A stretch of DNA of 30,231 nucleotides. Origin: a virus. The notes beneath the pieces were generated by a model that saw only the letters and a list, made by a program, of their open reading frames with translations, was not told the DNA's origin and made no database searches. Positions 8,280-15,296 of the stretch are shown one piece after another (position 1 is the stretch's first letter; the number at the start of each line of letters is the position of its first letter). The translations under genes were made by a program, and so were the position numbers. The DNA lies in IMG/VR virus record IMGVR_UViG_3300031758_000383, positions 1-30,231 of that record; one strand, 5' to 3'.

Positions 8280-8863
8280 CAGTCCCAGAGTCCTCTATAG
8301 TATTTGCCAAAAAGACGTAATCCATTTCTAATACGATCATTATATTTGTTACTTGCTTCCAAGTCCCAACCATTTTCTTCTGAATAGAAGAGATCAATGT
8401 CACGTTCGGTATTAATAAGTTGATCAAAAGTCCAGATCAACTCATCCATGACCCAGTTATAACGTTCTTCTGCTTTCGAATCACTGCCATATTCATCTTT
8501 TACACCAGCTTCAATAGGTGTATCTTCTTCGTCAACAGAAAAATAACCGTGATTCTTTTCTTTGAGTTGAACAAGTAATGGATGAATTATAAGAGCAAGT
8601 GTGTGATCCATTGACCATGTATCATATGGATCAATATGGATTTTTACTTTACGTTTCTTTTTGTTATCAAACCAATTGCAAAAGTCAGATACCCATGTGC
8701 TGGCTAGCCAATTGCCGAGTTTATCATGAGCTTTATAGTCCCAACGTTTTAAACGAGGATCATCATCATCGTAAATACCATGTTGATCTAGCCAAAAGAA
8801 GATCTTATCAGCTATCTGATAAGGTCCTGTCCATCCTTTATAAGGTCCAATATTTACTTTCAT
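8279..8863 (-). CDS. Conserved phage hypothetical (DTWSMDHTLA type), 194 aa
   Basis: Soluble, aromatic-rich protein beginning MKVNIGPYKGWTGPYQIADK. The central KVKIHIDPYDTWSMDHTLAL segment followed by IIHPLLVQLKEKNHG is one I recognise from uncharacterised proteins found widely in T4-like and other large phages. A second conserved block is YNWVMDELIWTFDQL. No catalytic motif is evident. Overlapping start and stop signals tie it to the genes on both sides. No function is known to me; the wide distribution suggests a conserved infection role. Confidence 0.82.
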   Translation of the reverse strand: MKVNIGPYKGWTGPYQIADKIFFWLDQHGIYDDDDPRLKRWDYKAHDKLGNWLASTWVSDFCNWFDNKKKRKVKIHIDPYDTWSMDHTLALIIHPLLVQLKEKNHGYFSVDEEDTPIEAGVKDEYGSDSKAEERYNWVMDELIWTFDQLINTERDIDLFYSEENGWDLEASNKYNDRIRNGLRLFGKYYRGLWD

Positions 8864-9057
8864 GGTTCATCCTGTATGGTTTCATCTTCGATCGGTGGCC
8901 AATCAAGATTAGGAGCTTTTGCTTTCTCTGATTTAATTGCTGCTTCAAGAGAAGCAATGATACCGATACGAGCAAAAGCTTCTAGCTCTCCTGGTCCAAA
9001 TTCTACAGTAGCATCAGCAGATCCGTCTTCATTTACTCTAACAATCTCAAGCTTCAT
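8860..9057 (-). CDS. Hypothetical 65-aa acidic protein
   Basis: Starts MKLEIVRVNEDGSADATVEF; this beta-strand start plus a short helix (LEAFARIGIIASLEAAIKS) resembles many small conserved phage proteins. AGGAG precedes the ATG. Its stop overlaps the next gene as ATGA. It is divergent from the spanin gene, so the 45-bp gap serves both directions. Function unknown. Confidence 0.75.
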   Translation of the reverse strand: MKLEIVRVNEDGSADATVEFGPGELEAFARIGIIASLEAAIKSEKAKAPNLDWPPIEDETIQDEP

Positions 9058-9068
9058 GATGTCACTCC

Positions 9069-9076
9069 TATAAATA
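9069..9076 (+). promoter_or_regulatory. T4-type late promoter of the spanin genes
   Basis: Exact TATAAATA box 26 nt before the i-spanin ATG, which has its own AAGGA site. Spanins act at the end of infection, so a late box here fits. Transcription would begin around 9082. Confidence 0.65.
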
Positions 9077-9102
9077 GAGGGTATGGGTGAAAGGAACTAA
9101 AA

Positions 9103-9447
9103 ATGAACAAGCTTACCTTATATATAGCTGCCGGTATAATTGGCTTCGGTGTCCTTAGCGGTCTCTATTACAAGTGGCGCAAGGATATTGAACGCGAAGC
9201 CCTGTATGAATATAACCAGAAGCAGATCGAACAAAATCAAAGAGACCAAGAACGTCTTAGACAACAGCTTGAAGATATAGCCAAGAAACAAAAAGAAGTT
9301 GAAGAGGCTAATGCTGCTGATAAGAAAGAGTTCAAGGGCAAGATGGATGTTATCACTGCTGATATCGAATCAAAAGATACTGTAGATAGACCAGCTTCCG
9401 ATGTACTTAAGAAGACTGTAAACAAACTAAAGGATGCACCAAAATGA
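9103..9447 (+). CDS. i-spanin (Rz-like inner-membrane spanin subunit)
   Basis: 114 residues: one N-terminal membrane anchor (LTLYIAAGIIGFGVLSGLYY, with short cytoplasmic MNK), then a long Q/E/K-rich coiled coil (about residues 28-90). This is the layout of Rz-type i-spanins. It would sit in the inner membrane and span the periplasm to contact the lipoprotein encoded next, fusing the two membranes after peptidoglycan is cut. Its end overlaps the next gene as ATGA. Recognition is by architecture and pairing, since spanins share little sequence. Confidence 0.82.
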   Translation: MNKLTLYIAAGIIGFGVLSGLYYKWRKDIEREALYEYNQKQIEQNQRDQERLRQQLEDIAKKQKEVEEANAADKKEFKGKMDVITADIESKDTVDRPASDVLKKTVNKLKDAPK

Positions 9448-9737
9448 AGTTGTTATTTGCCTCTCTTGTTGCTATCACGCTAGCTGGATGTGCATCTAAA
9501 CCTCCTCAGGTTCTCACAAAGACTGAGATGCAGGTTGTAATGCCAGAAAGAACTATGTTCTATTGCCAGAATGTTCGCCGCTTTCCAAATCCAGAAACAC
9601 TTACAGATGCACAGGTTGCTAAATTATTAGTTGAATTACATTCTAAAAATACAGAGTGTCAGAAAAATATGAATGCAGTTTATAAGTTTTTAGATGCTGC
9701 AAAGAAAGAAACTGAGAAGAGAGAAGAGAAGAAGTAA
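9444..9737 (+). CDS. o-spanin (Rz1-like outer-membrane lipoprotein)
   Basis: 97-residue lipoprotein with signal peptide MKLLFASLVAITLAGC, in which LAGC is the lipobox, so the mature protein starts at Cys16 and has Ala-Ser next (outer-membrane sorting expected). Two further Cys (positions 41 and 73) and a Lys/Glu-rich C-terminal tail follow. It starts inside the last codons of the i-spanin gene, the usual partly overlapped spanin arrangement. It ends immediately before the convergent stop of the 9738-10538 gene, with no room for a terminator. Confidence 0.82.
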   Translation: MKLLFASLVAITLAGCASKPPQVLTKTEMQVVMPERTMFYCQNVRRFPNPETLTDAQVAKLLVELHSKNTECQKNMNAVYKFLDAAKKETEKREEKK

Positions 9738-10538
9738 TTACCACCAACCTAATTTTTTAAGATGACTGATCCTATCATCCCATAGTTCATTAGTTATTTT
9801 TTTATTTTCATCGGAGAGCTTTTGAACAAGTTTCCATGATTTACTCAATTGAGCATATAGACCATCAAAATCTCTATTGAATAGAAGATTATCAAGATCT
9901 ATAATCTCAAAATTTATTTTTTGTTTATTTAATTCATCTAGTATAATTTTATGATTTAATAATCTGTCAGATTTTAAAATCGATTTTTCTGTTTTTTCAA
10001 AATTTTCTTTTATATTTGTTAAATCAACATTTGATTTATACATAGTATTTGATTTAACATACAATGTATAGAGAGATGTTAATTCTAACTTATAATCAAT
10101 GTAGTATAATTTTATATTGTGTTTATTAAACAATTTTAATATAGTGAAGAATTTATCAAAAATGTCTTTACGATTAATATGATCATTAATATATGTAGTA
10201 TGTGTGTTTATCAATGATCTACTGGTATCTTTTTTAAAATATTTAAAATAAGTTTCAAGATTTATATCTTCTAAAGATATATTTTCCCATTTGTTTGCAG
10301 AAAATTTATCTCTTATATTTTCATCTGCTATAGGAACAAATTTTTCTAACTCTCCTCTATATCCATTAGACCACCTATTAGATGATGAATAAATTTTATT
10401 TTTAGTTAGAGTCCAACCAGATCTAAATGATCTTTGTGTCACAGTGTCTAAAGTATACGAACACACATCTGTAAAATTAACTAAAAAATCTCCTGAAGCT
10501 CCTGGATCTGTTAGAAATACTATACCATTATAAGACAT
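9738..10538 (-). CDS. Hypothetical 266-aa protein in an AT-rich island
   Basis: Unrecognised soluble protein beginning MSYNGIVFLTDPGASGDFLV, very rich in Asn, Lys, Ile and Tyr, which reflects base composition well below that of neighbouring genes. The central part looks helical; the end reads DRISHLKKLGWW. The start overlaps the stop of the upstream membrane gene (TAATG). The DPGASGDFLVNF opening recalls nucleotide-binding or sulfotransferase-like starts, but no complete motif is present, so no function is assigned. Composition and gene pairing suggest acquisition together with the adjacent radical SAM gene. Confidence 0.7.
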   Translation of the reverse strand: MSYNGIVFLTDPGASGDFLVNFTDVCSYTLDTVTQRSFRSGWTLTKNKIYSSSNRWSNGYRGELEKFVPIADENIRDKFSANKWENISLEDINLETYFKYFKKDTSRSLINTHTTYINDHINRKDIFDKFFTILKLFNKHNIKLYYIDYKLELTSLYTLYVKSNTMYKSNVDLTNIKENFEKTEKSILKSDRLLNHKIILDELNKQKINFEIIDLDNLLFNRDFDGLYAQLSKSWKLVQKLSDENKKITNELWDDRISHLKKLGWW

Positions 10539-10816
10539 TACACTTTCTTTTCTTCCTCTTCTTCCTCTTCCTCTTCTTGTTCTGCGAGAAGTGCTAATGA
10601 AGCAGCAACACTATTCATAGTACTAGTCAACTTCTCAATAATTGTATCTTGACTGTAAATTGTAACCCAACAATAAGCAGCCCAAAATGACATCAACACC
10701 ATATTACCATATGTAAAAGTATCAAACATGCTATTAGACATGAATGTGAAATAAACAAACATTGCAGCTGAATATGCACTAGCAATGAGAGGGAAATATT
10801 TCCTATAAAAATGCAT
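10538..10816 (-). CDS. Small two-TM protein with poly-Glu tail
   Basis: 92 residues with two hydrophobic segments (about 8-27 and 37-55), an amphipathic helix, then an unbroken run of nine Glu followed by KKV. The run is encoded by an imperfect trinucleotide tract (about 10545-10575) that could change length by slippage. TAATG overlaps on both sides make it the middle gene of a three-gene unit with the radical SAM protein. No family recognised. Confidence 0.72.
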   Translation of the reverse strand: MHFYRKYFPLIASAYSAAMFVYFTFMSNSMFDTFTYGNMVLMSFWAAYCWVTIYSQDTIIEKLTSTMNSVAASLALLAEQEEEEEEEEEKKV

Positions 10817-11964
10817 TATGACTCCTTGATATATTCTTTCAGCATATCATACAATTCTGGATTATGATCCATCCAGTGTTCACTTCTAATGTTATTAAGC
10901 TTATTATCTATCTCTAAGAATGAATTGAAATTTCCTGGTTTTTTCATCATTTCATTTTCAACCATCCTATAAGTATAATCGTCTATTTTATTTTTTAGAT
11001 TAGAGAGAATACGATATTTAACTTCAAGAGGTAAGTTAAAACACTTTAACCAGTCTCTTCCATCCACCATATGCCACTCTATACCAATCTTATATAAGTG
11101 TTTCTGTTTTAAATATTCTTGTAACTTATAGAATTGGTTTACATTATAAATCGATATGACAGAAAAAATCTTTACTTTGGTTCTTTTATTTCTAGGATGA
11201 TTTTCAGCGAACCAATCAATAACTTTCTCTACATTCTCCCATTGACTACCTTTTCTTAAGAAACTGTTTAAACTACCATAAGCATCTACGCTTAGATTTA
11301 CAGATAAAAATTCACACTGTTTTAATAATGCATTTAATGCTTCACTTGGTATTAGAGTAGTATTTGTTGTTAAAAATATTTTAAGTTGTGATAAGTTACA
11401 TTTATTGAGTATTTCAATAAACTTTTTTTCTTCCATCAGTGGCTCACCACCAATTAGTTTTATGTGACGAAGTTTTGAGAAATCATATATTTCAAATAAT
11501 TCTTTGCTATATTTAACACCAGAAATTCCGTCTTTTATATTTACACCAAAAAAATCTAATCCTAATTTAATAGCATCACTATACCAATTAGTACTTAGTC
11601 CCGGATTACACATCCTACATCTATTATTACACACATTACTTAGAGCCAGATCAAGATGAGTTAATACTGGATTTTCTGGTATTGTTGTTCCTAATTGTTT
11701 AGCAAAACCTAAACGCATACTTGATGTATTATTGCTAGTTTTTTCTTGTTCATAACAAGAAGAACATCCAGCCACATATTCATCTTTTATCATGCTCTCA
11801 CGAAGTTGTTGCATGAACGGATGATTGAACACATCATCATGTGATAAGTCTAAATCTTTAGGTGTGTGTTCCCACCTAAATTGACAACACGGGAAAACAC
11901 GACTATCGGGACGTACAGCTATATGATGAAATGGTAAAAGACAACGATGTTTATATTCAGTCAT
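10816..11964 (-). CDS. Radical SAM protein, twitch-domain type
   Basis: About 382 residues. The radical SAM cluster motif is CNNRCRMC (CxxxCxxC, near residues 112-119), which would bind the [4Fe-4S] cluster that cleaves S-adenosylmethionine. A GGEPL motif for SAM binding follows about 55 residues later. Before the motif is a Cys-rich segment (RCLLPFHHIAVRPD, PCCQF, CSSC), typical of the SPASM/twitch-like auxiliary cluster region seen in phage and cyanophage members. The substrate is unknown; relatives modify peptides or cofactors. Tandem ATGs at 11967 and 11964 share AGGA; the second has better spacing. Low GC matches the two downstream genes. Confidence 0.85.
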   Translation of the reverse strand: MTEYKHRCLLPFHHIAVRPDSRVFPCCQFRWEHTPKDLDLSHDDVFNHPFMQQLRESMIKDEYVAGCSSCYEQEKTSNNTSSMRLGFAKQLGTTIPENPVLTHLDLALSNVCNNRCRMCNPGLSTNWYSDAIKLGLDFFGVNIKDGISGVKYSKELFEIYDFSKLRHIKLIGGEPLMEEKKFIEILNKCNLSQLKIFLTTNTTLIPSEALNALLKQCEFLSVNLSVDAYGSLNSFLRKGSQWENVEKVIDWFAENHPRNKRTKVKIFSVISIYNVNQFYKLQEYLKQKHLYKIGIEWHMVDGRDWLKCFNLPLEVKYRILSNLKNKIDDYTYRMVENEMMKKPGNFNSFLEIDNKLNNIRSEHWMDHNPELYDMLKEYIKES

Positions 11965-11977
11965 CATATATTCCTAA

Positions 11978-12053
11978 TGGCTCGGGGTGATGGGCTCGAA
12001 CCACCAACACACGGATTCAAAGTCCGTAGTTCTACCAATTGAACTAACCCCGA
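11978..12053 (-). tRNA. tRNA-Gln (anticodon TTG)
   Basis: Acceptor stem TCGGGGT/ACCCCGA, discriminator G and an encoded CCA end. Anticodon stem-loop ACGGA-CTTTGAA-TCCGT gives TTG. It stands alone, leftward, away from the main rightward tRNA array, between the radical SAM and peroxiredoxin genes. Confidence 0.93.
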
Positions 12054-12073
12054 ATAAATTCATACACACTATC

Positions 12074-12619
12074 TTATTTGCGCCAGGGTTGTCTAAGATA
12101 AGACAAGATATTTTCTGGACTTGTTTCGCCATAAGGATCTGTTTCACAGTCATCACAGATCCCGGGTTCTTCGAACCAAGCTTCGATGATACCATCATTA
12201 ACTACTGCAGCATAACGCCACGAACGTTCACCAAATCCAAGATTCATCTTAGATACTAACATACCAAGTTCAAAAGTAAACTGGCCATTACCATCAGGAA
12301 TCACTACAACATTTTCAATGTTCTGTGACTTAGCCCACGAATTCATTACGAATGAATCATTGACTGACATACAATAGATGGCATCAATTCCATACTTCAT
12401 GAACTCATCATAGTTCTTCTCAAAGCCGGGAAGCTGATAAGTTGAACACGTAGGTGTGAATGCACCAGGCAATGAGAACAAGACTACACGCTTATGCGCA
12501 AAGAAGTCTCGTGAGTTGACTGTCTCCCAACGATATGGGTTATCACCACCAATACTCTCATCACGTACACGAATCATAAAATCTACATCTGGTACTGGTC
12601 GACCAACATTAGTTACCAT
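12074..12619 (-). CDS. Peroxiredoxin (Prx5/AhpE-like)
   Basis: 181-residue thioredoxin-fold peroxidase that would reduce hydroperoxides. The catalytic motif LPGAFTPTCS carries the peroxidatic Cys at about position 58 and matches the Prx5 family consensus; the following YQLPGFEKNYDEF and the SVNDSFVMNSWAK block are also typical. The C-terminal CDDC in the tail could supply a resolving cysteine. The start was taken at ATG 12619 (MVTNVGRPVPDVDF), where Prx5 homologues begin, although the frame is open 12 codons further with poor start signals. It overlaps the upstream gene by 11 bases. Such genes occur in T4-like phages of aerobic hosts. Confidence 0.92.
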   Translation of the reverse strand: MVTNVGRPVPDVDFMIRVRDESIGGDNPYRWETVNSRDFFAHKRVVLFSLPGAFTPTCSTYQLPGFEKNYDEFMKYGIDAIYCMSVNDSFVMNSWAKSQNIENVVVIPDGNGQFTFELGMLVSKMNLGFGERSWRYAAVVNDGIIEAWFEEPGICDDCETDPYGETSPENILSYLRQPWRK

Positions 12620-12944
12620 AATATTCTTCACCCTTTTCTGCATAGAATCTAGCAATAGTTAAAGCTTTTGCTTCTGTGTAGTCAGTAATAGCACTCTCTT
12701 CATAATGAGAAGAGAGTTCATTGTATGCACCCTCATTCACTACTTTATATGAGATACGTATATTGTCTTTATACACGTGTACATCAATAGCTATAATCTC
12801 TTTGACTTTTGTATAAGATTCAAAAGAATCTATTTTACGCTGCCAAGTCTCACCCTCATAAGTAAGTTCTTCAACTGCGTATGTCTTACGACATCGCGGC
12901 ACAATAAACTTATGACCTATGTCATATGTAGTTTCGATGATCAC
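12609..12944 (-). CDS. Hypothetical 111-aa protein
   Basis: Soluble protein with DIGHKFIVPRCRKTYAVEE near the start and an FYAEKGEEYYGN end. No ATG is in range. A GTG at 12944 has AGAGG 8 nt upstream and overlaps the preceding stop as GTGA, so it was preferred to a TTG two codons earlier. Overlap with the peroxiredoxin start suggests coupling. Similar beta-rich small proteins occur in large phages but no function is known to me. Confidence 0.72.
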   Translation of the reverse strand: MIIETTYDIGHKFIVPRCRKTYAVEELTYEGETWQRKIDSFESYTKVKEIIAIDVHVYKDNIRISYKVVNEGAYNELSSHYEESAITDYTEAKALTIARFYAEKGEEYYGN

Positions 12945-13255
12945 TGACAATACCTCTGAAACACTTCACGTCCACGACGATCATAACCAACAAACTCATC
13001 CCAACATGGACGGCTATTGTAATAATACATGCCTGTACCAAGAGCGCCGAGCGCAAGACCACCGAGAGCATACGGGACCCAGTTATTCTGGCGATGACGA
13101 GGCGGGTGATAGTGCTGGCGTGGAGGCGCATAATGATGACGAGCGTGTGGCTGACGATAACCATGATCTCGCCTGTGATGGTGTTGTGCAAAAGCAGGCG
13201 CAGCCGTGAGTACAACCAGTGATACTGCTATGACACCTAAGATGATCTTACGCAT
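12941..13255 (-). CDS. Exported His-rich protein
   Basis: 104 residues with a clear Sec signal peptide (MRKIILGVIAVSLVVLTAAP, cleavage expected after AFA). The mature part opens with QHHHRRDHG and is rich in His, Pro, Arg and Tyr, followed by a glycine-rich hydrophobic stretch (ALGGLALGALGTG) and an end with two Cys. The His-rich segment could bind transition metals, but that is inference. Proteins of this look are common in the periplasm of alphaproteobacteria; in a phage it is likely a host-derived envelope gene. GAGGT precedes the ATG. Confidence 0.78.
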   Translation of the reverse strand: MRKIILGVIAVSLVVLTAAPAFAQHHHRRDHGYRQPHARHHYAPPRQHYHPPRHRQNNWVPYALGGLALGALGTGMYYYNSRPCWDEFVGYDRRGREVFQRYCQ

Positions 13256-13349
13256 GTTTCTTTACCTCTATGACTACAAAACGGGTGTGATCATAATAAC
13301 CAATTTCCCAGTAGTTCGTCACGATATTATAACGGCTCACATACTTCAT
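13248..13349 (-). CDS. 33-aa hypothetical protein
   Basis: Short frame MKYVSRYNIVTNYWEIGYYD continuing to VKKHA. It is supported by AGAGGG 8 nt before the ATG, by sitting 2 bp after the upstream stop, and by overlapping the start of the His-rich gene by 8 bases. Aromatic-rich, no domain. Too short for similarity-based judgement. Confidence 0.6.
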   Translation of the reverse strand: MKYVSRYNIVTNYWEIGYYDHTRFVVIEVKKHA

Positions 13350-13351
13350 GA

Positions 13352-13543
13352 TTAGACCCTCTCGATGATGGGACGACCAATAACCTGAATCTTGTTAGTA
13401 CGCTTACCTTCCATATCCTTAGCAAACTTGATTGCAGACTGGAGGGTGGCAAACTTGCACGTCTGATCGGTGCTCAATATACCATACAAAGCACTTGACT
13501 TGTTAACATGCTTGATATCATATGTGACTTTAAACCTGTACAT
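13352..13543 (-). CDS. Hypothetical 63-aa protein
   Basis: Basic protein starting MYRFKVTYDIKHVNKSSALY, probably a small alpha/beta fold (FATLQSAIKFAKDMEGK helix then IQVIGRPI strand). AGGAGG lies upstream of the ATG, and a repeat-family promoter (13572-13599) lies just before it, so this is the first gene of a leftward unit that continues into the 33-aa and His-rich genes. Function unknown. Confidence 0.78.
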   Translation of the reverse strand: MYRFKVTYDIKHVNKSSALYGILSTDQTCKFATLQSAIKFAKDMEGKRTNKIQVIGRPIIERV

Positions 13544-13571
13544 GCTTGCCTCCTATGCTTGTTACATCTAT

Positions 13572-13599
13572 ATATTACCACAGTGGCACTGTTTGTACA
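13572..13599 (-). promoter_or_regulatory. TGTACA-family promoter (leftward)
   Basis: Minus strand: TGTACA (13594-13599), 16 bp, TAATAT (13572-13577) preceded by TGTGG. Same layout as the plus-strand promoters at 19-21.7 kb, including the AATAA stretch just upstream of TGTACA. Confidence 0.6.
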
Positions 13600-13602
13600 T
13601 AT

Positions 13603-13875
13603 TTATTTTGAGTCGGGGCGGATCATGCGAATATTTTCTCTATAGTCGCGCAGTGTCTTCACATCGATTTCATGTGCTGCAGTGTAATAGGCAGCTGCAC
13701 CAATCATGACGAAGACCCATGCAACTGCTATCCATGTAGCGATGAATACGTCATTGAGGATTACTGTAAGTTCTGTGCGGAGACCGAGCGTGCTGGTAAT
13801 GCAAATGATTACGAGGAACGAGATCTTAAAGAAGTTTCGCACAAACCCAGATGAAATGTCATAACCATTATGCAT
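13603..13875 (-). CDS. Hypothetical two-TM membrane protein
   Basis: 90 residues with hydrophobic segments at about 15-32 (NFFKISFLVIICITSTL) and 46-66 (ATWIAVAWVFVMIGAAAYY), followed by a charged cytoplasmic-type tail ending IRPDSK. ATG 13875 was chosen over a GTG one codon earlier because GGAG is then 7 nt away. It lies directly downstream of a strong terminator, so it needs its own promoter; TATAAT occurs in the terminator tail. Function unknown. Confidence 0.75.
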   Translation of the reverse strand: MHNGYDISSGFVRNFFKISFLVIICITSTLGLRTELTVILNDVFIATWIAVAWVFVMIGAAAYYTAAHEIDVKTLRDYRENIRMIRPDSK

Positions 13876-13892
13876 CACTTGTCTCCATTATA

Positions 13893-13922
13893 TAAAAAAG
13901 AGGGGAGAGTACTCTCCCCTCT
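13893..13922 (-). terminator. Rho-independent terminator of the outer-membrane barrel gene
   Basis: A 24-bp perfect palindrome (13899-13922, arms AGAGGGGAGAGT and ACTCTCCCCTCT) followed on the minus strand by six T. It lies 10 bp after the stop of the barrel gene. Confidence 0.9.
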
Positions 13923-13931
13923 AAAGTCCTA

Positions 13932-14474
13932 TTAGAACTTGTAGTTTACACCGGTTGTAACGCGATCTTCGGCATTACGGTTGGCTTTCTCGATAGCATC
14001 GATCCGACGATAGCGTACATCAAGCTCAACACTTGGTACGATCTCGTACTTAGCACCAACACCAATGTTATAAACGGAATAATCTGCAGTTACAGAATTC
14101 CAACGATAACCAACACCGCCGATACCATAAACGGTAACGTCAACGCCGGGAATCTTGTACTGTGGTACAACGTTTAGAGCAAATGTATTGCCATAATTCC
14201 ACTCACCACCAACCTTAGTCTGTGGACGAGAGAAGTCATATGTACCCTCTACTGCGAGGAACGGAAGGACGTTCCAGCCAGCAACAGCACCACCAGAGTA
14301 GACGCGAGCATCTTCACTCAAGTTTGCACCGACATTAACACCAGCATAGAACTGAGTCTGTGCGAGTGTTGGAAGTGCCGGAGCAGCCGGAGCCTTCTTT
14401 GAAGGTAGATCAGAAGCCGAAGCTGCTGCTGCCGACGCAAGAAGAGCGAGCGCCGCTACGATAGTCTTTTGCAT
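13932..14474 (-). CDS. Outer-membrane beta-barrel protein, Omp25/31-like
   Basis: 180 residues: signal peptide to about residue 20 (LALLASAAAASA), mature start SDLPSKKAPAAPALP, then alternating strands typical of an eight-stranded barrel (FYAGVNVGANLSED, AVAGWNVLPFLAVEGTYDF, VYGIGGVGYRW, NIGVGAKYEIVPSVELDVRY). It ends in VTTGVNYKF with the terminal Phe used for outer-membrane assembly. The DLPSKKAP linker is a hallmark of rhizobial and Brucella surface barrels, so this looks host-derived. In a phage it may mask or replace a receptor after infection, or alter the envelope. AGGAG precedes the ATG and a terminator follows the stop. Confidence 0.9.
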   Translation of the reverse strand: MQKTIVAALALLASAAAASASDLPSKKAPAAPALPTLAQTQFYAGVNVGANLSEDARVYSGGAVAGWNVLPFLAVEGTYDFSRPQTKVGGEWNYGNTFALNVVPQYKIPGVDVTVYGIGGVGYRWNSVTADYSVYNIGVGAKYEIVPSVELDVRYRRIDAIEKANRNAEDRVTTGVNYKF

Positions 14475-14497
14475 TTTAGTTCTCCTAGTTTGTTACA

Positions 14498-14629
14498 TTA
14501 CTCAAAGATGTTTCGGATTAAAAAGAATAAGCCTACTAATATAGGCATCCAAAACAACATTATTATTAGCCAGAAAGCTTGTACGAACTTGTCGAATAAC
14601 TTGCTGGCACTTACATGCTCATGAAGCAT
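14498..14629 (-). CDS. 43-aa single-TM protein
   Basis: Starts MLHEHVSASKLFDKFVQAF and continues into a hydrophobic helix (WLIIMLFWMPILVGLFFLI) with a short RNIFE tail. The coherent membrane-protein pattern in a gap between two genes supports it, though the ribosome-binding site (AGGA at 2 nt) is poorly spaced. A TATAAATA box lies immediately upstream, so a late transcript could start at the initiation codon. Function unknown. Confidence 0.55.
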   Translation of the reverse strand: MLHEHVSASKLFDKFVQAFWLIIMLFWMPILVGLFFLIRNIFE

Positions 14630-14634
14630 GATCC

Positions 14635-14642
14635 TATTTATA
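14635..14642 (-). promoter_or_regulatory. T4-type late promoter box (leftward)
   Basis: Exact TATAAATA on the minus strand, overlapping the stop codon of the 72-aa gene. It would drive the 43-aa membrane protein and the outer-membrane barrel. Confidence 0.5.
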
Positions 14643-14856
14643 ACCCTAGAGCTTTATGGGTGTACTTGAGATAGCCACCCTTAAAGTCATGAGTCAAGTA
14701 TTCAGAGAGGATCTCAAAACGAAGGGCTGCTGCTTCGTCTGAGGAGTCTCTGAGCTGTTTAGCTGCATCATTGCAGAAACGGATAAGAGAGACCAATGAG
14801 ACTTTGTCCTCGTGGTCGTGAAGAGTCATAGCTTGCTTTTTACCAGGGCGTTGCAT
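14638..14856 (-). CDS. Hypothetical 72-aa protein
   Basis: Starts MQRPGKKQAMTLHDHEDKVS; the remainder looks all-helical (LIRFCNDAAKQLRDSSDEAAALRFEIL). GGAG lies about 9 nt upstream of the ATG, and a promoter sits at 14883-14910. No family recognised. Confidence 0.76.
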   Translation of the reverse strand: MQRPGKKQAMTLHDHEDKVSLVSLIRFCNDAAKQLRDSSDEAAALRFEILSEYLTHDFKGGYLKYTHKALGL

Positions 14857-14882
14857 GTGTCTGTCTCCATGTTATACTTTTC

Positions 14883-14910
14883 ATTATATACACTTTTCAG
14901 AAAATGTATA
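14883..14910 (-). promoter_or_regulatory. Predicted sigma70-type promoter (leftward)
   Basis: Minus strand TATACA (14905-14910), 16 bp, TATAAT (14883-14888), followed by a leader of about 20 nt to the 72-aa gene. Confidence 0.55.
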
Positions 14911-14913
14911 CAG

Positions 14914-15033
14914 TTAAATATCACCTTCCCATGGGTTCTTGTAAGGATCTATCTTTAAGATCTTAACTTCCAAGATATAGATCATAGCGCAGTACAATAT
15001 TACTGCTCCTGCAATCATAAATGCATCCATCAT
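14914..15033 (-). CDS. 39-aa single-TM protein
   Basis: MMDAFMIAGAVILYCAMIYI forms one membrane helix, followed by a basic and polar tail ending NPWEGDI. Its ATG overlaps the stop of the ribbon-helix-helix gene (ATGA). The typical membrane-anchor pattern and overlap support it. Confidence 0.6.
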   Translation of the reverse strand: MMDAFMIAGAVILYCAMIYILEVKILKIDPYKNPWEGDI

Positions 15034-15296
15034 CTCTTAACACTCCATTCACGTGGTCTTTCTGGTGCAGGTTCGGGTCCGGGCACGACGGGTGTATTAC
15101 TGATACGACGATGGAGGTACTCACCAATAGCTTCACGTATGCATGACGATGGGTCTTTTCCCATTGCCTCTGCATACTCGTACAGTCTGTCTCTCAGGAT
15201 AGTATTACAACGAAACGAAGTAATTCGATTTTCCATACCTGACTTAGCACGATACAGCGATGTCGCGCCATCTTTATATTGGTGTCTCTCTGGCAT
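15030..15296 (-). CDS. Ribbon-helix-helix DNA-binding protein
   Basis: 88 residues. The segment ENRITSFRCNTILRDRLYEY followed by AEAMGKDPSSCIREAIGEYL has the strand-helix-helix spacing of CopG/Arc-type RHH domains (about residues 21-62). RHH dimers insert the beta strand into the major groove of operators. A Pro/Glu/Arg-rich tail follows. The start was placed at ATG 15296 (AAGG upstream, TAATG overlap with the previous stop) rather than eight codons earlier. Probably a phage transcription regulator; its targets are not identifiable here. Confidence 0.72.
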   Translation of the reverse strand: MPERHQYKDGATSLYRAKSGMENRITSFRCNTILRDRLYEYAEAMGKDPSSCIREAIGEYLHRRISNTPVVPGPEPAPERPREWSVKR

